Assembly: GCA_017461725.1 (NCBI GenBank)
Contig: JAFTXG010000026.1
Span: forward strand, 91,125 to 155,124
Source of the DNA: Lachnospiraceae bacterium
Lineage (GTDB): Bacteria > Bacillota > Clostridia > Lachnospirales > Lachnospiraceae
Direction of reading: 5' to 3'
Length of the DNA: 64,000 bases
Shown here: piece by piece, positions 45,519 through 53,457 of the stretch
Position numbering within the stretch: the first letter of the stretch is position 1
Layout of the letters: every line of letters begins with the position of its first letter
Program-made: the position numbers and the translations under genes
The notes under the pieces: generated by a model
Databases searched by the model: none
The model's input: only the letters and a program-made list of their open reading frames with translations
What the model was told of the DNA's origin: nothing

Positions 45519-48137
45519 TTAATATATTTCTACATCCCAGTCTGATAGATACTGGAACAATCTTGTCAAATCGCGATTGTTTACATTTCCATCACCGTTT
45601 ACATCAATTGCCCGCTCATTTACCTCTACATCCCAGTCTGACAAATACTGGAACAGGCGAGTGAGGTCTCGATTATTTACAACACCATCATTGTTGATAT
45701 CACCGGGGAGATAGTCTGAAATTTCCACGGTGCCATTAACCACACTAAAGCTAATACTCTCCTCCGCTATATTGTACAGATCAAGCAGATCGTAGCTTAC
45801 CGAGATTTCTGCTGCATCCCCTTCCTGTGCCTCCTCTGATACTTCAAAGGTCAGCGTTGCAAATACCCAGTCACCCTCACTGTCACCGGCACCATTGAAC
45901 CAGTTGAGTGTAATCGGACTGCTCATGCTCTGCGGTTGCTGTGATTGACCGCCAATTTCCGAATTATAGGTAATACTATTCAGTGTCAGAATCTCATCAT
46001 AAGCAACTTTCAGCTTCATCGATGCAATACCCGGATTATTTTTAACCGAGATTGTCACCGTAATGGTTTCGCCAGGCAGTGCACTTTTGCTCTCCACCAC
46101 AATCTGCGGAGCTTCCGCATCCACTTCTTCCTTCGGCTCACTGACGGTAACGGTAAAGCTTGTACTCATATCCCCGTAAGAAATGGTAATGGTCTGTGTT
46201 CCTGCGACTGATGAATCGAAACCACTGACAGTAAAGCCCTCGGTAATAGTATTTGTGGTTCCATCGCTGTAAGCAGCCGTGATTACCATTCCAGAAGTAT
46301 CCAACTCCTCTCCCTGTTCGTATGTCAGCTTGGCCGGATAAGTCGATATTGTCACGGAACTCAAAACCACAGGAACCTGTTCCGTAATAATGTATCCGGT
46401 CCTTGTCTCGTAGGAAGTTGATATCTGCTCCACATAACTGCGGCTACTGTATCCGGTTGTAATTACTACTGCATCAGAATCTGCATCGATTGTTCCAATT
46501 GCCGTGTCATTTACATTTCCGGAACTGAATATCCATACCTGCCCATCGCTGAGCGAATTTGTGTAATACTTTGCTGTGGTGTAGCTAAATGTTTTATAAT
46601 TACACTGTGAATAGGGTGTCGTAAACCATCCCGTATATACTGCGGTGTTTGGAATCTGTGCGCCACAGTCACTTTTTCCGTAAAAAGGCTCATGTTCGCC
46701 ACAGCTTGGACACAGATAGTAATAATACCTGTACAACGGTGCCGTTCTCACCTGTACTGTATCACTGGCTGCAATCACATCGGTGCCATATCCACTCCAC
46801 TCTGTCCAGTAACTGTTGTCGATGTAATGAGGGGTTGAGCTTTGCTCTTCCTTGATATCATAACCGGAAGTGGTGAAGTCATTGATATTATAAATGAAAA
46901 CCATTTCTCCGGAGACCGCTTCTTCATGTGTCACATATACTGGATACAGGTTGATATTCCCCGTCACCCATACAGTACCGGACGGTCTCACGCTATAGTC
47001 AGATGCCCCCTCAGCAAATGACCAGCCACAGAAGTAGCTCCCACTCTTCGTCGGGTAACTCGCCGACAATGTGTGAGTTGTATTTTCTGTAACAGTATCC
47101 GTTAACCACACTGCCCCCGTCGAATCATAGTAGGTCAGTTGAAAATTCTTAACTTCAGGAACCATGATGTCGTTCACATGATATACACTGCTGTTTCCCG
47201 CTGTATCATATGCATAAATATGGGTAAAATATTTACCGGAATCGTTGTTATGATCCGATACGGATACATAATAAGTAAATGTATTCCCGTTTTGCGTTCC
47301 CCTGCACGCCTGACTACCGATCCAATTAAGATCCAAGTCATCCTGCCCATTGTTATCTGACCATGAAGGGAATTGTACGCGATCCACAGCAACATCATCG
47401 GTAACCGTACAGGTGACGGTGTATCCAGCAGAACTGAGATTGCTGACACTGACATCAGAAATAACCGGTGCCGCATCAGTGCTTATAGCTGCATTTGCAT
47501 TGTACCACTGATACATTCGATCAATCGTATCCGAAATAGTTGTACCATTCTTAACATAGGTTGCAGAAGATCCATTAATCGTCATCTCTGTAACCGAACA
47601 TGATGCCGGATCCAAAATCTGATACTGAGTACCAGAAATTTGTCCTATAACCAGCACAAAATGCCCTGCCGATGAGTAACCAGGAATGTGAATCATAGGC
47701 GGGCTGTACTTTCCATTTCCACCTATATAATTACTCATTGCTGTGGTTATCCCAGAACTAGAATGAGACACACAGCTTGATCCATCATACCCCTGAAACA
47801 TTGTATATCCATTCGTGGCTTCAAGTAAAGTTTTCGGAGTCTGATTAATCCCAATATAGGAAAGTGCCATCGACATACAGGCTGTACCGCATTCAATGCC
47901 GGGTCCACTGTATCCTCCGAAAGATGAGGTCGGCCAGTAACTCCAGTTAAAGTAACTGTCTCCCGCATTCTGAGAAATATATCTTATCGTACCGCATGAA
48001 ACCGTGGACGAATAGCTATACTCAATTGATGGATTTGGCGAATATGCACTCTGCGTAGCCGCCTCTGCTGGAACCTTGTAAACGATCATGCAGATCATAG
48101 TCACCATTATTATCAGACTCAATAATCTCTTCCTCAT
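45519..48137 (-). CDS. secreted C39-like cysteine protease with cohesin and dockerin domains
   Basis: An 872-residue secreted protein. The signal peptide (1-27) ends PAEAA. A papain-like C39_2-type peptidase (about 60-215) has Cys in IECGTACMSM, His in SAGHFVLVIG and Asp in YQILDPAS. Then follow a GBS/Bsp-like Ig repeat (about 225-330), an InlB-type repeat (about 335-405), an unclassified region with CPSCGEH, and a Big_3-like Ig domain (about 620-690). A cohesin (about 700-815) and a type I dockerin with two calcium repeats (DINNDGVVNNRDL and DVNGDGNVNNRDL) complete it. The ATG at 48137 follows GAGGAG; an ATG 11 codons earlier lacks one. Its dockerin may bind the neighbour's cohesin or its own. 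Confidence 0.85.
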   Translation of the reverse strand: MRKRLLSLIIMVTMICMIVYKVPAEAATQSAYSPNPSIEYSYSSTVSCGTIRYISQNAGDSYFNWSYWPTSSFGGYSGPGIECGTACMSMALSYIGINQTPKTLLEATNGYTMFQGYDGSSCVSHSSSGITTAMSNYIGGNGKYSPPMIHIPGYSSAGHFVLVIGQISGTQYQILDPASCSVTEMTINGSSATYVKNGTTISDTIDRMYQWYNANAAISTDAAPVISDVSVSNLSSAGYTVTCTVTDDVAVDRVQFPSWSDNNGQDDLDLNWIGSQACRGTQNGNTFTYYVSVSDHNNDSGKYFTHIYAYDTAGNSSVYHVNDIMVPEVKNFQLTYYDSTGAVWLTDTVTENTTHTLSASYPTKSGSYFCGWSFAEGASDYSVRPSGTVWVTGNINLYPVYVTHEEAVSGEMVFIYNINDFTTSGYDIKEEQSSTPHYIDNSYWTEWSGYGTDVIAASDTVQVRTAPLYRYYYYLCPSCGEHEPFYGKSDCGAQIPNTAVYTGWFTTPYSQCNYKTFSYTTAKYYTNSLSDGQVWIFSSGNVNDTAIGTIDADSDAVVITTGYSSRSYVEQISTSYETRTGYIITEQVPVVLSSVTISTYPAKLTYEQGEELDTSGMVITAAYSDGTTNTITEGFTVSGFDSSVAGTQTITISYGDMSTSFTVTVSEPKEEVDAEAPQIVVESKSALPGETITVTISVKNNPGIASMKLKVAYDEILTLNSITYNSEIGGQSQQPQSMSSPITLNWFNGAGDSEGDWVFATLTFEVSEEAQEGDAAEISVSYDLLDLYNIAEESISFSVVNGTVEISDYLPGDINNDGVVNNRDLTRLFQYLSDWDVEVNERAIDVNGDGNVNNRDLTRLFQYLSDWDVEIY

Positions 48138-48202
48138 TGTTCTCTCCTCCTCTGCACTTATTTTCTTCACACACTTTAGAGTTATTTGCGCTACACTTTA
48201 TT

Positions 48203-48231
48203 ATTTTAGAGTTTATTACTCTATTTGTCAA
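48203..48231 (-). promoter_or_regulatory. promoter with embedded palindromic operator for the cohesin/dockerin operon
   Basis: On the minus strand, -35 TTGACA (48226-48231), 17 bases, -10 TAAAAT (48203-48208). The spacer is almost filled by the palindrome AGAGT-TTATT-ACTCT (48208-48222). Further half-sites (AACTCTAAA, GAGAGTATA) lie on each side. A repressor bound there would block polymerase; the XRE protein encoded at 48277 is the obvious candidate. Confidence 0.65.
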
Positions 48232-48276
48232 TATACTCTCAAAATTTTTTTATACTTATTTTCAGAGGTGACAAAC

Positions 48277-48501
48277 ATGAGATATAATGAGCGAATTCGC
48301 GATATCCGAGAAGATAATTACCTAACGCAACAGAAAATCGCTGACCTGCTTCATGTCGGACAGCGTACCTATGCTGACTACGAGAGCGGAAAAACAAGGA
48401 TTCCGGTAGACAGTCTGTTGATTCTCGCCAAGTTCTACGATGTTTCCATGGACTACATTACCGGCGCAAGCAACATCAAAACTCCATATCCCTCAAAATA
48501 G
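48277..48501 (+). CDS. small XRE-family regulator divergent from the cohesin/dockerin operon
   Basis: A 74-residue protein consisting of a Cro/C1 helix-turn-helix: IREDNYLTQQKIADLLHVGQ, then RTYADYESGKTRIPVDSLLI and a tail FYDVSMDYITG typical of the family. There is no sensor domain, so any signal must come from another partner or DNA competition. It is transcribed away from the protease gene over a 139-base gap with the operator-like palindrome. The ATG at 48277 has GAGGTG eight bases upstream. Control of the surface operon is inference from position. Confidence 0.85.
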   Translation: MRYNERIRDIREDNYLTQQKIADLLHVGQRTYADYESGKTRIPVDSLLILAKFYDVSMDYITGASNIKTPYPSK

Positions 48502-48535
48502 GCAGCAGTCAACATTTCGTGACTACTGCCCATTT

Positions 48536-48763
48536 TTATCTTAGTCTGTTATTTACGATACACTGGTCAAATTCCTTTAATGCCTGTCCTATCTCCTCGC
48601 TCACACAATCGACATACTTTTGATATAGATACAACACACAATATAAATCCCGCATTTCGTCATTCTCGTGCACCGCCAGTAAATCTTCATTAATCTTTTG
48701 GAACACCTTCAATTCCTCTTCAATTTCCAGAAATTTCCTCATGATTGCATACCATTGTTTCAT
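48536..48763 (-). CDS. small hypothetical helical protein
   Basis: A 75-residue acidic, helical protein (KFLEIEEELKVFQKINEDLL, then YVDCVSEEIGQALKEF). There is no membrane segment, signal or known motif. The ATG at 48763 has GGAGG eight bases upstream; a second ATG seven codons later lacks one. It is convergent with the XRE gene, and its stop lies 34 bases from that gene's end. No family recognised; it could be a small antitoxin-like or regulatory partner, but nothing in the sequence shows this. Confidence 0.55.
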   Translation of the reverse strand: MKQWYAIMRKFLEIEEELKVFQKINEDLLAVHENDEMRDLYCVLYLYQKYVDCVSEEIGQALKEFDQCIVNNRLR

Positions 48764-48863
48764 TCACTCTTCCTCCGTGATATAATATATTTATGTAAAA
48801 CATACTATGTCCAATCGGATTTTCAAAAGATATTGCTAATTATTTAGCATTTCATTTTTATGC

Positions 48864-48912
48864 AAAAAACTCCAGACTTGAAACTATTTCCATTTCAAGT
48901 CTGGAGTCATTA
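48864..48912 (-). terminator. terminator after the exonuclease gene
   Basis: A perfect 15-base stem ACTCCAGACTTGAAA / TTTCAAGTCTGGAGT is followed on the minus strand by TTTTTTG. It lies 26 bases past the exonuclease stop codon. Confidence 0.8.
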
Positions 48913-48937
48913 AACTTCGTGATTCGTGTTGACTTTT

Positions 48938-49879
48938 TTACTTCTTCGTTTTCTTCTTCGCCGCGATCTCGGCCTTCTTTTCTTTGATTTTTTTTGCTCC
49001 CGCATCATCGGTCAGCTTCATGGTCCGCACCACGAAAAGCTTCCCATCGTTGGCCTTTTTGATCCGCAGCTTGCCCTTCACCAGACCGTGTCTCGGGCAT
49101 CTCACCAGACACAAATAGGTCTTGGAACCGGAGGCAAACCAGCGCACATTTCGCCAGACCAGACTGCGGCAGCGATAACAGCCGGGAGTGATGACCGCCT
49201 TATCCGCCAGCGCCTGCTCCTTGGTGGCAAACATCCGTGACACAAACTTAGAATACTCCGGAAACCGGAGACTGATCTCATCCTCCTTATTCACCGGAGG
49301 TCGGAAATAATCAACGGAAAGATAGCTGCCCACCTTGTCCATGTCCAGCCGTCTGAACACCTCCGCGGTGTAGGCTGCATCGTCCAAAGCGCGGTGAAAA
49401 GGCCGCTCCTCCGGGATCTCCAGCATCTCGATAGCCGTGGAGAGGGCCTTGCGGCTGCGCCCGTCCTCATAGCACAGGCTGAACAGCTTCTGAACATCGT
49501 AATATAAAAGGGGATACGGCAGCGGATTCGCATATTTATAAAATTTCATATTCCGCTGGATCTCCAGCAGATCGGTGGTTCCCCAGGTGCAAATGCGGAA
49601 ATCATCCCCGCACCACGCAAAAAAGTCGGCAACCACAGCTGTAAAGGGCTTGCTGTGAGCCAACTCTTTGATATTCATATGTAAAAGTTCTTTGGTCTTA
49701 TAATGGAGGCGGCGGTACACCTGCGGTCGAATCGTCCTGCTGTACTCATCAATCACATTGCGGTCTTCATCCAGCTTGACCGCGCCAATCTCAATGATCT
49801 CAAAGGGAAATCCGGGTAATTCGTCCTCTTTACCGGTAGGGCACTGATTCCATTCCAAATCCAAAACAATGTAATTCAT
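48938..49879 (-). CDS. DEDDh 3-prime to 5-prime exonuclease family protein
   Basis: A 313-residue protein. The DnaQ-like fold covers residues 1-185, with Exo I IVLDLEWNQ (Asp and Glu at 6 and 8), Exo II around WGTTDLLEI and Exo III HRALDDAAYTAEV (His about 164, Asp about 168). This is the KapD/ERI1-type group that trims RNA or DNA ends. The C-terminal third adds a cysteine-containing basic region (PGCYRCRSLVWRNVRWF) and a Lys-rich tail, probably for nucleic-acid binding. It is downstream of the CsoR-like gene, with element G between. Substrate unknown. Confidence 0.82.
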   Translation of the reverse strand: MNYIVLDLEWNQCPTGKEDELPGFPFEIIEIGAVKLDEDRNVIDEYSRTIRPQVYRRLHYKTKELLHMNIKELAHSKPFTAVVADFFAWCGDDFRICTWGTTDLLEIQRNMKFYKYANPLPYPLLYYDVQKLFSLCYEDGRSRKALSTAIEMLEIPEERPFHRALDDAAYTAEVFRRLDMDKVGSYLSVDYFRPPVNKEDEISLRFPEYSKFVSRMFATKEQALADKAVITPGCYRCRSLVWRNVRWFASGSKTYLCLVRCPRHGLVKGKLRIKKANDGKLFVVRTMKLTDDAGAKKIKEKKAEIAAKKKTKK

Positions 49880-49961
49880 AGGTTTACACTCTTATACTTC
49901 CGTTCAGCCGCGCCATTCGCAAAGACGCACTTTCAGTCATGGCCGAACTATTTCATATTCT

Positions 49962-50079
49962 ATGATACACGGATTTCTCCGCATTCCATGCTCTCGAATG
50001 TCTCCGCTTCGCTTCGGTCGGTGCTAAGCGAACATCCACCGGACGTTCAGCCCCCTGAAACATTCGATCTTTGTATCAT
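49962..50079. repeat. stop-codon-anchored intergenic hairpin G
   Basis: Arms ATGATACA (49962-49969) and TGTATCAT (50072-50079) match perfectly, and inside them TCGAATGT / ACATTCGA. The TGA stop codon of the csoR-like gene (50076-50078) lies in the arm. On the minus strand the interior reads CGCTTAGCACCGACCGAAGC and onward, which closely matches a block in the tyrS T-box linker (CGCTTAGCAACGACCGGAGC). Confidence 0.7.
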
Positions 50080-50570
50080 TTTACAAATTGGTCGATAGCC
50101 TTATTTAACTCCTCCAGTGCCTCATGATCCCCCGAGTCGATGGCATCCAGTATACAGTGCTCAATGTGATCCTGCAGAATGATCTTTCCGGTATTGTTCA
50201 GCGCGGACTTCACCGCCGACAGCTGCACCAGCACCTCGCAGCAGTCTCTGCCATCCTCCACCATCCGCTTGATGGACTCCAGATGACCGATGGCTCTGGC
50301 CAGACGGTTGACAACCGCCTTGGTGTTCGCATGGACATGACCGTGGCTGTGGGCATGATTGTGCACATGCTTCTCCACATGGGACTCATGGGTGTGCTCG
50401 TACACCGTGCCGTCCGGCAATACATGAGTGTGAACGTGGGTATGCTCGTGGGCATGAGAATGATCGTGGCCCTCTCCATGAGAATGGACATGACCAGCCC
50501 CATGCTCGTGGCTGTGCATCTCACTGTCCTCCACCTGCATATTCAGCTTTGTGTTGTCCGTTTTTTTCAA
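50076..50570 (-). CDS. CsoR-like metal-sensing repressor with long His-rich N-terminus
   Basis: A 164-residue protein. About 82-164 is a DUF156/CsoR four-helix repressor domain (VNRLARAIGHLESIKRMVEDG) with the metal-site residues DCCEVL, DHIEHC: Cys, His, Cys in the CsoR pattern. Residues 17-80 are an added tail with around 25 histidines in HxH steps (HSHEHGAGHVHSHGEGHDHS). CsoR proteins release DNA when they bind copper or related metals. The tail could store or scavenge metal or widen specificity (Cu, Ni, Zn). No metal pump gene is adjacent, so the target is unknown. Confidence 0.82.
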   Translation of the reverse strand: MKKTDNTKLNMQVEDSEMHSHEHGAGHVHSHGEGHDHSHAHEHTHVHTHVLPDGTVYEHTHESHVEKHVHNHAHSHGHVHANTKAVVNRLARAIGHLESIKRMVEDGRDCCEVLVQLSAVKSALNNTGKIILQDHIEHCILDAIDSGDHEALEELNKAIDQFVK

Positions 50571-50774
50571 GTCTATGCTCTCCGTATCTGCTTTCTCACA
50601 TCACTCTGTCGCTCTGCCATAGTGATGATATTATCATACCAGAATAAACTATAACCCGCAACCCCCACCGGGGGAAAAATATGACGCATGAATGCTCTTT
50701 TCTCCTGGTCAGGATTGTATTTGTCGCGACTTGCGCATATAACAAAAATGAAATTATATCGCACTTAAACCATA

Positions 50775-50815
50775 ATAAGCCTCCGTCGGTAATCAGATAC
50801 CAGCGGAGGCTTTTG
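50775..50815. terminator. terminator after the TadA fusion gene
   Basis: The stem AAGCCTCCG / CGGAGGCTT has a 20-base loop, 30 bases past the stop codon of the deaminase gene. A-rich and T-rich flanks make it usable on either strand. Confidence 0.7.
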
Positions 50816-50844
50816 CCTTTGCAAACTATATTGCCGTGCCACTT

Positions 50845-51981
50845 TCACTTCCCGGCGTTTCGCATCTCCTCAAAAAACCGGCTCAGTATCTCCGCGCACT
50901 CATCTCTCAGCACCCCGGTCTCAATCTCTACCTGATGATTGAAGCCCTTCTCCTGCAGCAGGTTGATGATGGACCCGGCACAGCCGGATTTGTCACTCAT
51001 GGAGCCAATGACACATTTTCCAAGTCGACTCTGCACCATGGCACCTGCGCACATGGGACAGGGTTCCAGGGTCACATAGAGGGTACAATCGGAAAGTCTC
51101 CAGTCCCCGATCTTTTTGCAGGCCTTACCTATCGCCATGATCTCCGCGTGAGCCAGCACATTTTTGTCAGTGGTCCTGCGGTTATAGCCACGGCTGATGA
51201 TCTGTCCGTCGCGAACAATCACACAGCCGATGGGCACCTCCCCAATCTCACCGGCCTTTTTTGCCTGCCGAAGGGCCTCCCGCATAAACCGCTCATCCGC
51301 GGTCTTCTGCAGTGCTCTCTTCTCCAAAGCCAGACAGGCTTTCAGCAGACTCTCGCTTTTCTGCAGGGCAGGCTTCAGCTTCTCCTTATTAAAGAAAATG
51401 CCCACCGCATAAAGGGCCTCATAAAATCCCCGGCAGAGCTCCTCGTCCACCAGACCGTTATTCGCCGCCGACCATGCCGGCGCTGCTGCCTTCTTTACAT
51501 TCGCCAGAATCTCGCCCTTCAGTGAGCGGATCGCCGGCTCATCCTCCGACAGTTCAGCCAGATCATAGGCCGCCACGCGCCCACAGGGGTGTGCACAGAA
51601 CTCACAGGTCGGAACGCGCTGCCATTTCTCCGCGATCACCTGCTCAGCCAGCGCGCTAAGTTTTTTCAGCAGCACGCCGTACCGTTTTTTGATGGCTCCA
51701 GCCGGTCTCGACTGCTCACTTCCCGCTTCTGTCTGGTCAGAACCACCCTGACCGCTCTCTGTCAATTTCGCGTTTTTCCTGATAGTCGCCTTCTCAGCGG
51801 CGATCTCCTCAGCCACCGCCGCCAGACTCTCCAGCACCACCTGATGACAATCTGCATCCGGAGCAAAGCGCTCCTCGTCAATACTTCCGCAAACGGCCTT
51901 GGACAGGCCGATGAGTTCCCCCAACAGCCTGTCCTTTGCCATTTTGATTTCTTTTTTCGTTACATCTATATTTTTGCTCAT
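50845..51981 (-). CDS. tadA: tRNA adenosine deaminase TadA with a 215-residue N-terminal extension
   Basis: A 378-residue protein. The C-terminal 150 residues (about 228-378) are a complete TadA that makes inosine at tRNA position 34: zinc/proton-shuttle motif VLAHAEIMAIG and zinc cysteines in EPCPMCAGAMVQ. The first 225 residues are unrelated to TadA. They are helical, with a Gln/Ser/Gly-rich break (about 75-95) and a four-residue cysteine knuckle CEFCAHPCG near 126. Normal TadA is about 150 residues, so this is a fusion or a family-specific extension. It is 15 bases after mtlD and probably co-transcribed. The extension's role is unknown. Confidence 0.85.
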   Translation of the reverse strand: MSKNIDVTKKEIKMAKDRLLGELIGLSKAVCGSIDEERFAPDADCHQVVLESLAAVAEEIAAEKATIRKNAKLTESGQGGSDQTEAGSEQSRPAGAIKKRYGVLLKKLSALAEQVIAEKWQRVPTCEFCAHPCGRVAAYDLAELSEDEPAIRSLKGEILANVKKAAAPAWSAANNGLVDEELCRGFYEALYAVGIFFNKEKLKPALQKSESLLKACLALEKRALQKTADERFMREALRQAKKAGEIGEVPIGCVIVRDGQIISRGYNRRTTDKNVLAHAEIMAIGKACKKIGDWRLSDCTLYVTLEPCPMCAGAMVQSRLGKCVIGSMSDKSGCAGSIINLLQEKGFNHQVEIETGVLRDECAEILSRFFEEMRNAGK

Positions 51982-51996
51982 ACAACCAACTCTGTT

Positions 51997-53157
51997 TTAC
52001 TGAATTTCCTCTTTGATCGTAGCGTATGCCTTGACGATCTGCGCCAGAACTGCCTCATTCTCGATACCGGTCAGTTCCTTCGCGGTCTCCAGCACGCCCT
52101 TCTCAGCGATCTTCTGCTGCATCTCCTGGCTCTGAGGATCGCCCTCGTAGCTGTAGTGCAGACCTGCCGCAATGCCCTTGATCAGATTATCCACGGTGAA
52201 GCCGTATCTGCGGGCATTCAGCATGGGGCCAACCAGACGGTCGGTGGCAGACAGCTTGCGGTAGGGCTCGCGACCAACGCGCACCAGCTCATCTCTCAGG
52301 TAAGGGTTGCGATAACGGCCCAGGCTGGTCTCCACATATGCCCAGTGATCCTCGGGCTTGAAGCCGTGCTTGGTGATCAGACCATTTCCGCTTTCGACCA
52401 TGGCACCCTTTACAATATTGAAGATTTTCTCATCGGCAATCGCCTGATCGATGGTCTCATAGCCCTTCATCACACCCAGGTAAGCAGTGATGCAGTGTCC
52501 TGTATTCAGTGTGAACAGCTTGCGCTCCAAATATGCCATCAGATCGTCCACAACGTGCATAGCGGGAACATCCGGGATCTCTCCCTTGAAGCCGGAGCGC
52601 TCCACGCTCCACTCGTAGTAATTCTCAACAGCGACATCCAGAGGTCTGCTCTCGTCATTCTTCACAGGAGGAACGATGCGGTCAACCGCACAGTCCGGGA
52701 AGCCCACATACTTGTCCGCATAGATGGCAGTCTCCTCGTCCAGATGCTCATAAACCGATTTCTTCAACTGAGAGCTGGCGCGAATCGCATTCTCACAGGC
52801 AACGATATTTAAGTACTCCTCACATCCGGCTGCCTTTCTGGCTGCGATACCCTTAGCCACTGCGCCTGCGATGCGGGGCAGAATGAACAAACCCACCGCG
52901 GTGGTCACCAGATTTGCACCGGCGATCTCATCCACAACATCCTGTGTGGTGGAATTTACACCGCTGACATCGGTGACTACCTGCTCCTTGCACTCCACGT
53001 CAACGATATGTACGGTGTAAGTGCCCAGCTCATTGAGCTTATTGATCAACTCCATATTGACATCGGCAAAGGTGATGTGATAACCTGCCTCCGCCAGAAC
53101 TGCTCCGATAAATCCGCGGCCGATATTGCCGCCGCCAAACATAACTGCTTTCTTCAT
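51997..53157 (-). CDS. mtlD: mannitol-1-phosphate 5-dehydrogenase
   Basis: A 386-residue NAD-dependent polyol-phosphate dehydrogenase that links mannitol 1-phosphate and fructose 6-phosphate. The Rossmann start is MFGGGNIGRGFIG (residues 6-18), the catalytic region FTLNTGHCITAYLGV lies near 215 and the Lys/Asn helix follows. Length matches MtlD. No mannitol PTS genes are near. Instead it follows a phosphodiesterase, a hexuloisomerase and a glycerol-1-phosphate dehydrogenase on the same strand. It is separated from the phosphodiesterase gene by element E. A related altronate- or fructuronate-type substrate is less likely. Confidence 0.9.
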   Translation of the reverse strand: MKKAVMFGGGNIGRGFIGAVLAEAGYHITFADVNMELINKLNELGTYTVHIVDVECKEQVVTDVSGVNSTTQDVVDEIAGANLVTTAVGLFILPRIAGAVAKGIAARKAAGCEEYLNIVACENAIRASSQLKKSVYEHLDEETAIYADKYVGFPDCAVDRIVPPVKNDESRPLDVAVENYYEWSVERSGFKGEIPDVPAMHVVDDLMAYLERKLFTLNTGHCITAYLGVMKGYETIDQAIADEKIFNIVKGAMVESGNGLITKHGFKPEDHWAYVETSLGRYRNPYLRDELVRVGREPYRKLSATDRLVGPMLNARRYGFTVDNLIKGIAAGLHYSYEGDPQSQEMQQKIAEKGVLETAKELTGIENEAVLAQIVKAYATIKEEIQ

Positions 53158-53246
53158 AGTTTCGCTCCTTATATTATGTATTTTACGATAAAGCTGATTT
53201 TTACGCGCTTCGCACTTCCACGATTACCGCCAATATTCGCAATCTG

Positions 53247-53445
53247 GGCTGTCGCCCAACTCAGTCGCCAAAGCGGGACGGGCAAAATAAACTTAGAAAA
53301 ACCCTCTCCGGCCGCCGGTACTTAACGAATTCGAGCGAGCAGCGATGAATGAGTTTAGTATCCGCTGCGAGACGGAGCGGAGCGGGAGCATGTTTTTCGA
53401 GTTTATTTTTGCCCGCCACGCTTCTATTCCCTTAATGCGACAGCC
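53247..53445. repeat. long intergenic hairpin element E
   Basis: Perfect arms GGCTGTCGC (53247-53255) and GCGACAGCC (53437-53445). The stem continues with GGGCAAAATAAACT-GAAAAAC on the left against its mirror on the right. The cores CCGGCCGCCGGTACTTA (53308-53324) and TATCCGCTGCGAGACGG (53359-53375) are identical to those of elements A and C. It ends 12 bases past the phosphodiesterase stop codon. Confidence 0.8.
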
Positions 53446-53457
53446 CTGTCAGTCGCT

